Position numbers and translations under genes: made by a program
The notes under the pieces: model-generated
Told to the model about the DNA's origin: nothing
The model's input: the letters and a program-made list of their open reading frames with translations, nothing else
The model's database searches: none
DNA from: Carposina sasakii
Taxonomy: Eukaryota > Arthropoda > Insecta > Lepidoptera > Carposinidae
Direction of reading: 5' to 3'
Assembly: GCA_014607495.2 (NCBI GenBank)
Contig: CP053157.1
Coordinates: forward strand, 6,572,001-6,636,000
DNA: 64,000 nt
Shown here: piece after piece, positions 23,038-35,359 of the stretch
Position numbering within the stretch: the stretch's first letter is position 1
Layout: each line of letters starts with the position of its first letter

Positions 23038-23811
23038 TCTTTTATCATTCTGTAAGATTAGGAGATCTTTGTAAGATTGGGTATATTTAAAAAAAAACGA
23101 AAACGGTTTCACTTAATTGGTGCACAGAGGCTAAGCTTTAATAAGTTTCCTCAACTGCTAATTGGTTAATTAAAAGTTGTCTGAAAACTACCTAAATAGG
23201 AAAATAAGTTATGAAAATAACTACATTTTACCAATAGCATGACGGTATCATAATGTATTTAAGAGCGTTTTTATGTGGGTTAAAAAATTATGATTAATAT
23301 TTCAATGTATTATAGTCTAAACTGCGCGATCGAAAAGGATATTTCACAGCCACTTTTAGCATATAAGCAACAGTAAATATGCATTGACAAGTTGCTAGCT
23401 TATCGTATGAGAGAATGCCCGAGTTTCTATAGTTAATTTGTGTACGAAAATGTACCTAATAAAGTTTTTTTACGTCTATTAAAACAACAGATTGCCTATA
23501 AATAGTACATATATAAAATTGCCAACTAATCAAAAGCTTGCAAACAATTTATCAAACTTTACTTCCCTTAAGTAAGTAGAAGCCGAACACACCATTTTAA
23601 TATCTTAATTTTCCTAGGGCCGACTGATGGTTGCTTCCATCAAGTTAATAGAGGGTTGGGGTGTTAGTTATGTACCCCCGAGTCATACGCATTTGTCATT
23701 GTCTCTATCTGCCCATGATGTAAAGTTTAGGGTAATTCCTGATTTGGTTCGCACGGAATCGGAGCGGTTTTCCAATTCAGTACAGTATCTAGTCTAGTGT
23801 CCTGTGGGGTA

Positions 23812-23911
23812 AGCACGAACCTTTTTACGCGACTCGCTAGCAAAATCTATGGGAATCGACAGTTTGACGCTAGCGTTACGGACTGTCGAGAGGTTCGTGC
23901 TTACCCCTCTG
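23812..23911. mobile_element. Short hAT-like MITE, copy 2
   Basis: It has the same terminal inverted repeats as 3442-3565 (ggggtaagcacgaacct at the left and its complement at the right) and a shared core 'gactcgctagcaaaatctat'. It is 100 bp, with a ~24-bp deletion relative to copy 1. Confidence 0.6.
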
Positions 23912-23957
23912 TACGGCTTCTCAATAATACATTGTCTCTTTAATACTTACATTCTAC

Positions 23958-24190
23958 CTTCATTCTATCGTGCACGTCATAAGAGACGACTAAGGAACTG
24001 CGAGGCGCAATTTCCTTCGTGATCCTTATAAGTAATAATACATACTGCCACGCATGTCATGAGAGTCGACTAAGGAATGGGGGGGCATGATCTCCTCTTG
24101 ATCCTCATAAATGCATGTCATAAGAGTCGACTAAGGAACTGAGGCACGAGATTTCCTCCGTAATCCTATAATTTTGGATACCCCACTTTG
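23958..24190 (-). repeat. Family E fragments in three imperfect tandem copies
   Basis: The block 'catgtcataagagtcgacta' + 'aggaactg' followed by 'tttcctcc..gatcctataa'-like sequence starts near 23970, 24054 and 24114. The copies share family E sequence and appear to have been duplicated locally, with unequal spacing. Confidence 0.6.
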
Positions 24191-24243
24191 AGAAGATTGC
24201 CTTGCATTGCTTCATGCAAGTTTCATGTCTTCTTCATCTTTTT

Positions 24244-24480
24244 CAGCCTATTGCAGTCCACTGCTGAACATAGGCCTTCCCGAGGGTACGCCACAAGGCC
24301 ACTGGAGGGTTTGGCCATAGTCACCACGCTGGGCAGGCGGGTTGGTGACCGCAGTGTGATTTTCGGACTATGTTGTCAGTACGGGATGCGCTGCTGCCCA
24401 CCTCCCGGAAACCCTTAATCGCCTCGTACGATACCCATGGGCAGGCAGGGGTGGTCTACTCCGCCGGCACCATGCAGCTA
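24244..24480 (-). repeat. RTE-tailed short retroposon (family A), near full-length
   Basis: It spans 'cagcctattgcagtccactg' (3' end) to 'ccggcaccatgcagct' (5' end). The trinucleotide tail is degraded here (cttcttcatctttttcag). Confidence 0.75.
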
Positions 24481-24654
24481 AGTTTCATTAGGTTTCATGA
24501 ACATGTATGTAATCTAGTGCAGGTACTGTACTCAACCTGTCTGCCTATGTATATAGGAGGCATGCCACTGTATTATTCTAATATTATATTACTGAAGGAT
24601 ATAAAAAAATCCGTAAAAAACGCAAATTAAGGTATATAAGTTACAATAAATTAT

Positions 24655-24912
24655 ATATACATACAAGCCTTTATTCCTTACGGGGTAGGCAGAGCACCAA
24701 GGGCCGATAGAACCACATGGTGCCACTTCTAACCAATTTTGAGGATATAGTTAAGATGTATAAGTTTGGTTTGTAATGACAGGTGGTCAGCCCATCGCCT
24801 ACAAAACACCAAGACCCTCTTGTCCCTCTATTGACTTGTACAGTATGCCTGGGAAGACAAGCAGCTGTAGTATTATACGTTTTTTTTTTCTCCGAGAGCA
24901 GCATAGAAGAAT
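24655..24912 (-). repeat. Dispersed retroposon-like repeat (family B) with ATGT-type tail
   Basis: It contains 'ggggtaggcagagcaccaag', 'ccgatagaaccacatggtgc', 'caaaacaccaagaccctctt' and an internal T-run before 'ctccgagagcagcatag'. On the minus strand it ends in a (TATG)n-like tail. A near-complete inverted copy is at 61634-61903, with fragments at 25264-25350, 26806-26850 and 47654-47777. No protein relic is recognisable. Confidence 0.65.
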
Positions 24913-25263
24913 ACAATATACAATAAATTATAACAATAAGTAAGTGCTTTATGCCGAATAACGCATTAGGTACACTGTGCATTAATTACCTCCGCTTAGG
25001 AAACACTTCGGATATGATTTCACGGATACAATTCCGATTCGGGTATAGTGCGTAAAGATCCTTATGTGGGGTGTAATTTCTAATTTTGGAGGCTCAAAAG
25101 CTATGTGATTATTAGAAGGGTGCAGGATGTACGTACGCTTTTGACGGAAATTAAAAAAGGTTAATTACCGCTTAATTTGATATAAGTATGTATCTAATTG
25201 AAAAAGTTAATTCACATTTTTCGGTTGAAAAAAAACTTCAAATTAAGATATCACAGTAAGGAT

Positions 25264-25350
25264 TATACATACATACATATAATCACGCCTTTATCCCTTA
25301 CTGGGTAGGCAGAACACCAAGGGCCGATAGAACCACACGGTCTCACCAAT
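25264..25350 (-). repeat. Family B fragment with (CATA)n tail
   Basis: 'tacatacatacatataatca' is followed by 'cgcctttatcccttactggg' and the conserved 'aagggccgatagaaccaca'. Only the 3' end is present. Confidence 0.7.
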
Positions 25351-25378
25351 AATTCCATAATAAGGATTATATTAAATG

Positions 25379-25560
25379 AAAGTAACATGCAAGACCTTAC
25401 CCTGCAATGCCTTGATGTCGCCACAATGGTCGTTTTTCACGGGAGCGCTCCCTACTCGATCGACACTTCACAACACGCACATAAGAGTCAAAGAATATGC
25501 AACCCTGCATGTTTTTAATTTATATGTTAAAACAACAATTTAGAAATTAATTGTACAAAT
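25379..25560 (+). repeat. Dispersed repeat (family F), copy 2
   Basis: Matches 3628-3800: 'gcaagaccttaccctgcaat', 'gggagcgctccctac', 'aagaatatgcaaccct'. Type unknown. Confidence 0.5.
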
Positions 25561-25607
25561 CTAATGTGTCCGAATTCGAAATTCAAATTATGCGCAAGTA
25601 TCTTCAC

Positions 25608-25930
25608 GCATTTAAGTTGATTTTTTTTTGTTTAGTTTATCCCGAAGGAAAGGCAAGGGGAACTAATCCTATACAGCCATTGTCTTTAGTAAATGATTTC
25701 TGAATTTATGATGGATGATATTGATGATGATGAATGGAAACGTCGGGAAAATCTTCAAGAATGGGTGTAAGCATTTAAGTTGAAGTACATACTTATATTT
25801 TTTTATTTCATTTAAAAGGCGAGGGAAACTATATTCATACAGCCATTTTTTTAGTAGAATGATTTCTAAACTTGCGATGAATGATAATGATGAATAGAAA
25901 CGTTGGGGAAATCCTCAAAAACAAGTGAAA
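25608..25930 (+). repeat. Imperfect direct duplication, ~160 bp units
   Basis: Two diverged copies lie side by side: 25608-25770 and about 25772-25930. Shared landmarks are 'aagttga', a T-run, 'gggaaact', 'tacagccat', 'aatgatttct', 'gatgatgaat' and 'gaaacgt..gggaaaatc'. The origin is unknown. Confidence 0.5.
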
Positions 25931-28900
25931 AATTTGCTAAAATTTAAACGGTCACAACAACTTACATGGAGACGCGCTTATAAAAATCGTAATCCGTCTC
26001 GAGTTTTATTCAACTTAAATGCACATAATAAAACTTACACATGCAATAAAAACACGTAAAAATAAACTAAATTTACTTATCTATTAGAAAACATCACATT
26101 CACGGACACATGCAAACTATTTAATTTAAACTTTCAATTTTAATTTTTAAAAATACACCTACTGCCTTTAAGCAGGTTTTCCCGCTGCATTCCCCAATAT
26201 AAAACTGCAACAAAAAAGTTAAAATAAATAAAATTTATTTTTTACTTAATATAAATAAGTTACTTTATCCCGAGGAAACAAAGGAAACTATGCCCTTTAA
26301 AGCATAAGTTTGCCTGAAGCCAATAAAACCTATTTCAATATTTATAAATGCATTTCTTTTTAAATAAAATAAAACATTTTCCAGTTTAAAATTATCTTCA
26401 CATTTTTTGCGATGGCTCAATTAAAGCGTAAAAAACTTTGCAAAGGCATTAATGGAAGTCTATTTTAAGATAATTTTAAAATCTGACATGGCCAGCTTTT
26501 AACGCAATATTTTCCTTTACCTTAAAAATATTTGACAATGAAAATTCATCTTTTAAAATACGTTAACCTTTTGTAAGCGCACATCGAATTTCCGTCCGGT
26601 GACGTGCGGTGGATGGCCCGCTTTATAAACGGTCTGTGTATGGACAACACACAGTGGGATGGGATGACAAGCCTGCTATGACGATAAATTGGATCGCCTG
26701 TGCCTAATTTAACACTTTTTATACTAGGTAGATAATATAGTTAAGGTACTACATGACGTACAAGCAGTTATTAAATAGTTCAAGATTATAAAATTGTTCT
26801 TGGTGTATTAAGGGTCTTGGTGTTTTGTAGGCGATAAATCTGATGAGATTTGGGAAAAGGCACATTGCCTCAGGATTTAAAGTACCTAAAAAGAACAGGA
26901 TCTCGAATTTATTCTATTCTCAAGCCTGTTCTTTCTAGTATGATGGTGTATCAGACATAGAAAGATATTATACATCTATTCCCTAACTTTTGTAAGTATT
27001 AATTAACTTAATACCTACAATTTTGAGGGTCCCGATAAATTGTGATGTAGTTACTGTAGGTTGGCAGAGGAGACACCAGACGTTCGTTTCCCGAGTTGGT
27101 TGTTCCGGAAATTTTTTCGGAACGCGAAATCGGAAAACAAATTATTTTTGTGCGCAGGTTGAAAAATGTAGGTATTAAATAATTTTGTATTTAATCTAGC
27201 TTTAGATAATGATTCGATAATTAGTAATTTTAGATGATTAGTGAAACATATTAATCACATTTAGTTTTCTCCATAATGCTATTTTTCATGGCTGTGTTTC
27301 TAAAAATGTAGTAGCAAGATTGGCAAGATCTCGAAAGAGATCGCGTAGTCACGTTTAGCTTTTAAATTCCATGACATGATCTACTTTCCGATATAACTCA
27401 GGGTAAAATAAATAAGCCTAAATGTCAGTTACCTCGGAAAACTCTTTACCGATATAGTTCTCTATGAAATAAAGGAAATATCTTTTTAGATTTTTCCTCT
27501 GGAAGCGTTAAACATAGTTTATTTCAGTATAAGCGGTTTAACTCGCGACTAGACAGGTGAAGAGCTCGAGTTGACACAGAGCTAAAAAACGGGTAATGGT
27601 TTCCCATTAAACCACTAATGTTTTGTTTGTTTGAATGTTAGTGAGATCGACAAATATCTTATGTATTTAAAGTCCAAACCCCATGAGCTCCTGCCATTGG
27701 AGCGAGCGGTAGCAAACCAATTTTCTATTGTAGTCGCTAGGTTGTTATTTTTGTCACGGAAAAGCAGCGACGTTGGTGGGTTCGACTGCTACCTAGTAAA
27801 ACCCTAAGAACCCGAAGTCAATCTTACCTGCCTGTGATGCACTCTGTTCTTGCGTTCACGGTTCACAATAGGTACCTAGAATACCTCGGAAACGTTCCTC
27901 GTATATTTATTACAGATTTGAAATGAAATAACTTTAGAGAGTTATATAAAAAAATATTAAAATGATAACATTATTATAACAGAAAGCCTATGTACCTAAT
28001 ATTTTTCGAATATTCTTTTATAGTAAAATAAAATGCTTACCACTTCCAGAACTCTAGAGCCCTGTACAAAGCACATGAGTACCAAGCTTCTAAGAAATGA
28101 CAGCAACGTTACACCACCTGCCAAACTTTTCATACAACTCTCCACTTTACTTCATCGTAATAGCTCCCACTTCGGCGCAATGTTATGACATACGAGTGTA
28201 CTTTACGTTAGAATATGTGAGGGTAATCTTAGCTTTTAGTTCACCACATCATGAGACTATGCTTTTAGTGTTCGGTGGAAATATTCGGGACGACACAGCG
28301 TTCGGTTTCAGAAATTCATTTGATAGGAATGCTTTGTGACGCGTCACTCGCGACGCTGTGTTGTCGAATTTGTCGCGTGTTTGATCTTTGGGTATTACTT
28401 GTTCTAAATATGTATAATTTGCGATATTTTGGGCTATCTAAGTTTATGTTAATATGAGAAAAGCTTTTATTAAGTTTTGTGGATGGTAGCGCGCATTGAG
28501 AACTTGTCACATTACGTATGATAAATTGTACCTACATTACATGTAATTAAACTAATAGATTGCATATTTAATATTATTTTTATACTTAAATTCTTACAAT
28601 GGTATATTAGGTATTAGCAGATTAAGATTAAAAATAAATTGAAAGACTAAACACTTTATTTACTCTTTAACTCATAGTACCTATGTCGACAATAAAATGA
28701 AGGAGGAAGTGTTTAATGAGTCCTATTTTTAAATATCCCAATGTTGCTAGGTGCCCATTTATTCTATTTATTATCCGCCAGGATACTGCTGAAAATTTAA
28801 TGAATTGTGTTAGTATTGTTATTTTTGTAATAATTCCTAATGTGAGTTCCCAAAATATATTTTTATTATTTCTAATTTCTATAGATTTACCGTCTGGTAT

Positions 28901-29565
28901 ATATTTATCAATTTAACATGTCAATTTCATTTAACTGTCTATATCGAATTCCCATAATCAGATTATCCAACAGTATAAAGAATCCTTTTGCAGAAAAAAC
29001 TTTCCACTATTTTATAGGTTCGTTTTCCAATCGTATTCGATTCACAAACGCCTCCAACTGCTCTAATAGGGTAGCTATGTTGTTTTTGCCGGTTATCCTC
29101 TCATGATTTATGCCGTGCCTGTCCGGAATATGATTACCCGGCCCGTGTCGGAAGTGCCCTTAATGGATATAAACGTCGTATTTAACTGGCCAGTAAATAG
29201 CGGTTGGGTTTTTGTGGACTGTACAGGTCTATTACCCGAATATTTGAGCTGGTTAAGTGTAATGGTGCAATTGGCATGTTAAAAAATTTACTTATGTTCT
29301 TTTACATTTTTAACGAGGTGAAAATTATTTGGTGGCTCTTTGTTTTTTAAAACAGAACTGTTCAATTTATTTACGATACAATCAACAGATTTCTTTGAAT
29401 GTAGCGGCAAGGAGGTACCAAGATGTTATTGTAACGTTATCTTAGGTAATGTATGCATATTACACTCTAATCTGGTACTTTGGCATCACTTTACACTTTG
29501 TCTTACAAGGGATTTTCGTAATAGAGATCCTTGTAAGTTGTTCAACTTGTACTTGTAATAATAGT
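25931..29565. other. Long gene-free AT-rich stretch
   Basis: No supported gene. Short frames at 28097-28457 and 28716-29106 show no domain or splice context. A family B fragment lies at 26806-26850 ('gggtcttggtgttttgtagg'). A small inverted repeat at 28284-28365 pairs 'gacgacacagcg' with 'cgctgtgttgtc'. Confidence 0.4.
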
Positions 29566-29783
29566 CATCTCCTTCTGCTTCAGCCTATTGCAGTCCACTG
29601 CTGGACGTAGGCCTCCCCCAAGGCACGACACAAGGCTACTGCCATAGGGGGGTTTTGCCCATAGTTACCACGCTGGGCTGGCGGGTTGGTGACCGCAGTG
29701 TGATTTTCGGACTATGTTGTCAGTATGGGAGGCGCTGCTGCCCACCTCCCGGAAACCCTTAATCGCCTCGTACGATACCCATA
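29566..29783 (-). repeat. RTE-tailed short retroposon (family A), 5'-truncated
   Basis: 'cagcctattgcagtccactg' to 'cctcgtacgatacccat'. It lacks the 5' ~40 bp found in the full-length copies. Confidence 0.75.
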
Positions 29784-31923
29784 CGTATGATACGATTGTA
29801 TAATAATAGTCATACAATTAGTGAAATCTTGACATCACAGGGTGTGTGTATGTAAAAGCAATCAAAGCTTTTTGTGCGGTATTCGTGAAACCTATATATT
29901 TTATAATTCATGTAAGGCTAATGGGAGAATACAAAATGTGTAAGATTTATAACATGGTTCAAAAAACAGCAGTGTATCGCAATAGTCATACACAATGCAA
30001 CAACACTGTGGTGAGTCGCGAGCGCTGGGGCCAGGCTGGGGCGCGGGCACTACAATACGATCGGCGATTCAAGCGTTATACATTGCGGGGTGTTCAAATT
30101 AAAAACGCATTTTTCTGTAGTAAAGCCACACATTCAACATAGAATAAGAGCCCGTATTCAGCATTAAAGTATATTCATGGCTGTTCGATATAACCTGCAT
30201 ATTCTAAATTAACATCATTTAGTCTCACTCATAATACATAAAATGACAGGTCGTTCCGAAATACTAGACCCTTAATAGGTGCCCTGTGAATTTCAGCTCA
30301 TTCGGCATAATGAGTTCAGCAGTTTATGAGGCATTCTCGCTCATAAGGTTAAATGTATACGGGGAGTAAGTAGAGTTATTTCAAAACTTTATGCAGTGTT
30401 CAACGGATCTAGAAATAAGTGTAGGTAATAAAGCATTATACATATATTAAGAATTTATTACTTGGCCAAATGCGACCTCTCACTCTACTTCTCTAATTTC
30501 TTCTCTTAACTATCCCCTTTAGCAAATACCTAAGTAATTTCGTTATCAATACCTCTACCCAACCCAAGTTCATGTTTTCACATTTTACCATATATCTAAG
30601 TTTAACTAAAACTTTTATCAAAATTATAAAATAATGTTATTCAAAAAAGTATTTAAGTCTTTTTGGGCAAGTACATATATACTCGTAGATGCTTAGGACG
30701 GGGGACAGGTGTATATTATAGAGGTATATATTTAAATTCAGATTAAAAAAAATAACTTCACGTATTAAGTAACAAAATATTAAGATCGATGATATTACAA
30801 GATATCAAAATAAATAAAAACACATCTCGATGTTTTTCCTCGACATATTTACAAAATGTTGACTCTGGAAACTTACGCTCACAGTTAATTAAATATTCTT
30901 GTGTAATAAAAATACCAAATTATCTTTTTATAGCCAACATTTGCATCTCATTTGGAATTTACGAGAAAACTCTCTAAAGTAGCTTGTTAGGAGGCAAATC
31001 TCGCAAAGCGTTATAACTTTTTTCTATGCTCTGACGAAAAATACAACTTATAAAATATATGTTTATGATTTCGTTTATTTTTATATACTCAATATAAATT
31101 TTACGTATTTTTTTTCGGGCTTAGGTGCGAAAATATGGTTGCGCTGTGTGGCTATAATTCCGGAGATCTAGTTCATGTCTGGCTATCACCTTTTTGCGAT
31201 AAATGAATGTAGTAATTATAAAAATACAGCTTACCAACACACAGATTAAATACGTAAACAAGGCATACATGGGTACTTAGGCTTCATTCCGTGCTTATAG
31301 GTATTCTTATAATAAAACAAAAGCAAAAACAGTAGGTACATCCCTGAAAGCTTCTCCTATAATTTCGATATGATTTATTTGTCAGTTCACCCCAATCCTC
31401 TCGCAAGACACCCCTAATGAGGAAAAACGTTTCTCACAATGACTCGGGCCGAAACGTGAAGTTTTGTTATTAGATAGCTCTTTCTAAGTTTTTCGCACAA
31501 TTAACTCAAGCGTTCGTTCTTATTTATTCATTCGTGATTTAGTAGTCTTTGTAAAATATATAGCATAATGTTTGTTCTTCGTTTATAAATAAAAGTTAGA
31601 TAAATTGGGAATTCGTTATTTTTCTGGCCAGTTGGCCATTGACTAAGAATGGTTATTTGGAAGTTTGTCAGTCTTGCACACAAGGACTACTGAACGGATT
31701 CTAATGAAACTTGTCACTTGTGTAAGTGTAGGCCATATACCTAAAGTTCGCGCTATAAGTAACCCATAGTAGCTCATAATAAACTTAGTAGCAATAGTTT
31801 TGTAAAAAACCCAGGTTACCTATTATAAAAATGACGCAGAGTTTGCCCTTCTATAAATTTATTTCTATCATATGATTGTCGATCTACGTATATGTATCCC
31901 ATTTTCATGGTACTGCTAGTTAT

Positions 31924-31956
31924 GTTATGCACCTACCACTGTAGTAGGTGCATAAC
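31924..31956. other. Perfect 13-bp stem, 7-nt loop hairpin
   Basis: The arms 'gttatgcacctac' and 'gtaggtgcataac' are exact reverse complements around the loop 'cactgta'. It is too short for a miRNA precursor, and no T-run suggests a terminator. Function unknown. Confidence 0.8.
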
Positions 31957-32335
31957 TTTGTCAGCAATAAAACGTAACATTTCCTCTGGGTCTCTATTGG
32001 TTTACTATTTTTTTCCGAATTTGCAAACGCATGACTGACGCCCGCTGTGACATTCGTTAAAAGCCCTGAAGAGACTCAGAGCAAAATAAACAAAATGTTC
32101 TTCTATTTATTTTAACCTACTATTTCTGAGCGGAAAAATGCTCGAAACAAATAAACTATGTTTTAGCTTTATGATTTGTAAATGCCGAGCCGATTTTAGT
32201 TTTCATATTATATTTGGAACGAATAAAATGAAAAAAAAAAACAATACTGTAGGTACTAAACTAACGGACGCACATGATCCATACTAGATAACCTATGTAG
32301 GTATTATTGTGAGGAATAATCTACATACCTACCAA

Positions 32336-32430
32336 CAATCAAATTTTATCCAGATCGGTTTAGCAGTTTTTGTATGAACGAGTTCAAACATCCATTCTCA
32401 TAAACTTTCATATTTATATTATCAGTGGGA
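32336..32430 (-). repeat. Eroded Helitron 5' end
   Basis: The order 'ccagatcggtttagcagttt', 'caaacatccattctcataaa', 'ctttcatatttatattatca' parallels the 5' part (minus strand) of the Helitron at 56089-56326 (catccat..cacaaactttcgcgtttataatatta). The 3' hairpin is missing. Confidence 0.5.
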
Positions 32431-34241
32431 TAGGATAACCTACAGGTGTATACGACTATTAGAAAATCGCAATTTATAATCCGAAGCTCACCGGTCAATC
32501 CACCAGGGAAAACTCGACCCAGTCCAAATTGGATTATCCAACTATCATCGCTTAGTTGAACTGCAACATATTTACCTTCAGTGCTGCAACATTTACTGAG
32601 CACATTTCAGCGCTAAAGCTCTAGAAAGGCACCATAAAACTCCGAAAGCGCTTAAAGCTACCGCTAACATGTCTTACTCGTAAACACACGGTTATTTTGA
32701 CGGCGAAATAAAGAAGCCACGCACAGCTGCATCTATTGACATAAAATTTAAGTGTTCGACAAATTTCCCGCAACAACACAAAAAACTTGCGGGAACAAGA
32801 GATATTAGGAAACAAGCCGTGTCAGAGGGGAAATTTTCTTGTATTTTTCGGGCGCGCTAAAAAGGGGTCCAAGCATGACCGGAATATTTTGTCACCAATT
32901 TCCTTGGGCACGGCTTAACACGCCGCCGGCCGAAGTTGCTTCGACTTACCTGGACCCGGCTCCAGATATCGTCTTTATGGACACTACGCACGCCTGCTAT
33001 ATTTCTTTTTGACAGCTAGGCGGCCGAGAAACGGCGTTTCTATTATGTTACCGCCTTATATCGCCGCTAGTAAATATTTGTAATTTCTTTCCTCATTCAT
33101 TATGTGTGAAAGTCTTATTGTACCTACACAAACTTAGTTCCTAGTTAGGTAATGCAATAGTTGTACATTTATTTGATTTTCCTCGAATTTGAGATGCCAT
33201 TTTATCTTCCTGAAAGTCAGCTTCAATTTAAGTCAAGAAAGCCCGATTCGAATCTACGTCTACCCTTACTCGTAAACAGTTACTTGAGCTATCTTCGACA
33301 GCCCGGGCGCCCGTACTGAGGCCTATATATCACTTAAAGCGACAGAGAATAAATCTATGGGGTTCCCTCGTTATTTGTGGTAGGTAGAAACACGGGTATC
33401 GGGTGAATATTAACGATATCACCAATTTTCCACAAGCTTACCGTCCCCGGTTGCAATTTGTCGCCAATTGGGCAATCGAATCGGCAGCCCCGGGTGAGAC
33501 CAAACCATAAAGGAAATGCATAATGGGAGGTGCAATGTTCAATGTTTTGTAACTACCAATGTTGACTACAGTATCATTATGTAGTACACAATATTAGGTG
33601 GCTTCTATGTACAAAAAACTACTACAAATAGAGAACCTGTCCGAAATAAATCTCGATTTCACCTATTTAATTTTCCAGATACTTAGTATGGAGAGATATC
33701 TTAACTACTTATACATTTTAATAAAATCTTAAAAACATTTGCTTTTCAATTTTACTATAAAATTCTGGTATAAGTTGTGATGGGTAATTTTTATTTCCTT
33801 CTGTTATGTACACCCTCTTAAAACTTGTTTCTGTATCTCGTTTTGCACAGCACAGATGAATCAATCGCCGAAATTTGCCTCCCAACGCAACGGAATAACA
33901 CTATCTACATCTACTTATGAACAGACGTTGTAAGCTTTCTCCTTTATTTACTTCCTTCATGGACCAAACTGTATTACCCGACGCAGAGCAAAAGTTGCAT
34001 CTGTCTGATTTTTATGGTTTACGTCGTTACTATACGTCGGAAGGGTAATCATGTTACTAGCTGATATCTGATATCCCATAGGAAGTATGTAGTATTGATT
34101 TTTAAGTTTATAGTTGAGTATCAGAGTTGAAATGGTAAGATTTTAGTGCTCATTCTTGATATGTAGGCAGGTAAAAAAATGTCGCATTCTTTAGACCCAG
34201 ATGTTAATTAATTATACATATACCTTAGATTATATAGATCT

Positions 34242-34502
34242 GCCGCGTGGTGCCGCCGACAGAGTAGAATTCGTACCACCCCATCTGCCCGTAGGTATCG
34301 TACGAGTACGAGGCGATTAGTTTCCGGGAGGTGGGCAGTAGCGCCTGCCGTGTTGACAACATAGTCCATTATACAAACTGCGGTCACCGACCCGCCTTCC
34401 CGGCGTGGTGACTATGGGTAAATACCCCCCATGGCAGTCTTGTGGCATGCCCTGGGGGAGGCCTACTTCCAGCAGTGGACTCCAATAGGCTGATGATGAT
34501 GA
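34242..34502 (+). repeat. RTE-tailed short retroposon (family A), full-length copy
   Basis: 'gccgcgtggtgccgccgaca' to '(tga)n' at 34490-34502. The end encodes WHALGEAYFQQWTPIG and a stop that is itself the first unit of the TGA tail. This is the clearest evidence that the 3' end derives from an RTE LINE. Confidence 0.8.
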
Positions 34503-34724
34503 TACCTTAGATTAATAATTGGTCTCCACTCCGTCAGAGTAGCTAGCTAACAGCTAGTATTCATATGATAGCTGTGTTCTCAAAATGGAGTAGCCAGATT
34601 TACAGGACTATGTCGAAGATCCTACATCAACGTTTAACTAGCCGGGCCAAAAGACCATTGAAAACTCTTACGAAATACACCGAAACACAGGAAATATAAT
34701 TCTATGCATTTTTTTTAACAACAC

Positions 34725-34890
34725 ATTGACCTAGTCCCACATTAAGATCCCTAAGGTCTTGTGTCGTGGGTACTAAGCAACGGTATATAAATACATAGAT
34801 AAGTATATAAACATCCATGACTCGGAAACAAACATCGATGTTCATCACATCAATGTTTGCACCTACCGGGATTCGAACCCAGGACCTATG
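34725..34890 (-). mobile_element. tRNA-derived SINE, 3' portion (split by the foldback)
   Basis: On the minus strand this part contains the B-box (ggttcgaatcccggtaggtg) and the SINE body and 3' end down to 'gggactaggtcaatgtgttg'. Its missing head lies at 37252-37304, on the other side of the foldback insertion. Another fragment of the same 3' end is at 47099-47140. Confidence 0.75.
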
Positions 34891-34904
34891 ATGTGTGTGA
34901 AGTT

Positions 34905-35290
34905 AGCACCGCCATTTTGGAAATTTAAAAAAATAATAGTTGTGCTAGATTGTGCTAGGCATGTGCTGACTTGTGCCGTAAATAAAATTTTAAAATATCA
35001 AAAAATTAAAAAGTTACAGGAAAAATAAAAAAAATATCACTAGCACCGCCATTTAGTAAAATTGATAAAATAACAAATGGATAAGTTTGTGCTAGGGCTG
35101 TGCTATACTGTGCCGTAAAGCAAATTTCGATACCGCTGATAGATTTTCAGAAAATCGCGATTGAAAAAAAATCGCAGCACCGCCATTTTGTCAAAATCGA
35201 AAAAAAAAATATTGTTTCGATTCTGATTAAAATGTGCTAGAATGTGCTGCAAACGAAAAATCAATATCATAGACGGTTTATGAGAAAAAC
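34905..35290 (+). repeat. Outer arm modules: three ~135-bp units with 'agcaccgccatt'
   Basis: The motif 'agcaccgccatt' starts at 34905, 35042 and 35176. Each is followed by an A-rich stretch and, ~35-55 bp later, by two or more TGTGCT/TGTGCC boxes. The units are diverged from each other but faithfully mirrored in the right arm (ggcggtgct near 36957, 37092 and 37229). Confidence 0.8.
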
Positions 35291-35359
35291 AAAATTGAAC
35301 ATTAAAAAATTAATATGCGATTTTAACGGTTTAAATTCACTTATTTGAAAAAACAAAAA

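Larger units (their letters stand above)
29784..34241. other. Long gene-free stretch
   Basis: No protein-like frame. It includes a perfect 13-bp hairpin (31924-31956), an eroded Helitron 5' end near 32336-32430, and more GC-rich segments at about 32820-33060 and 33280-33500 that are neither repeats I recognise nor coding; they could be conserved regulatory DNA. Confidence 0.4.
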
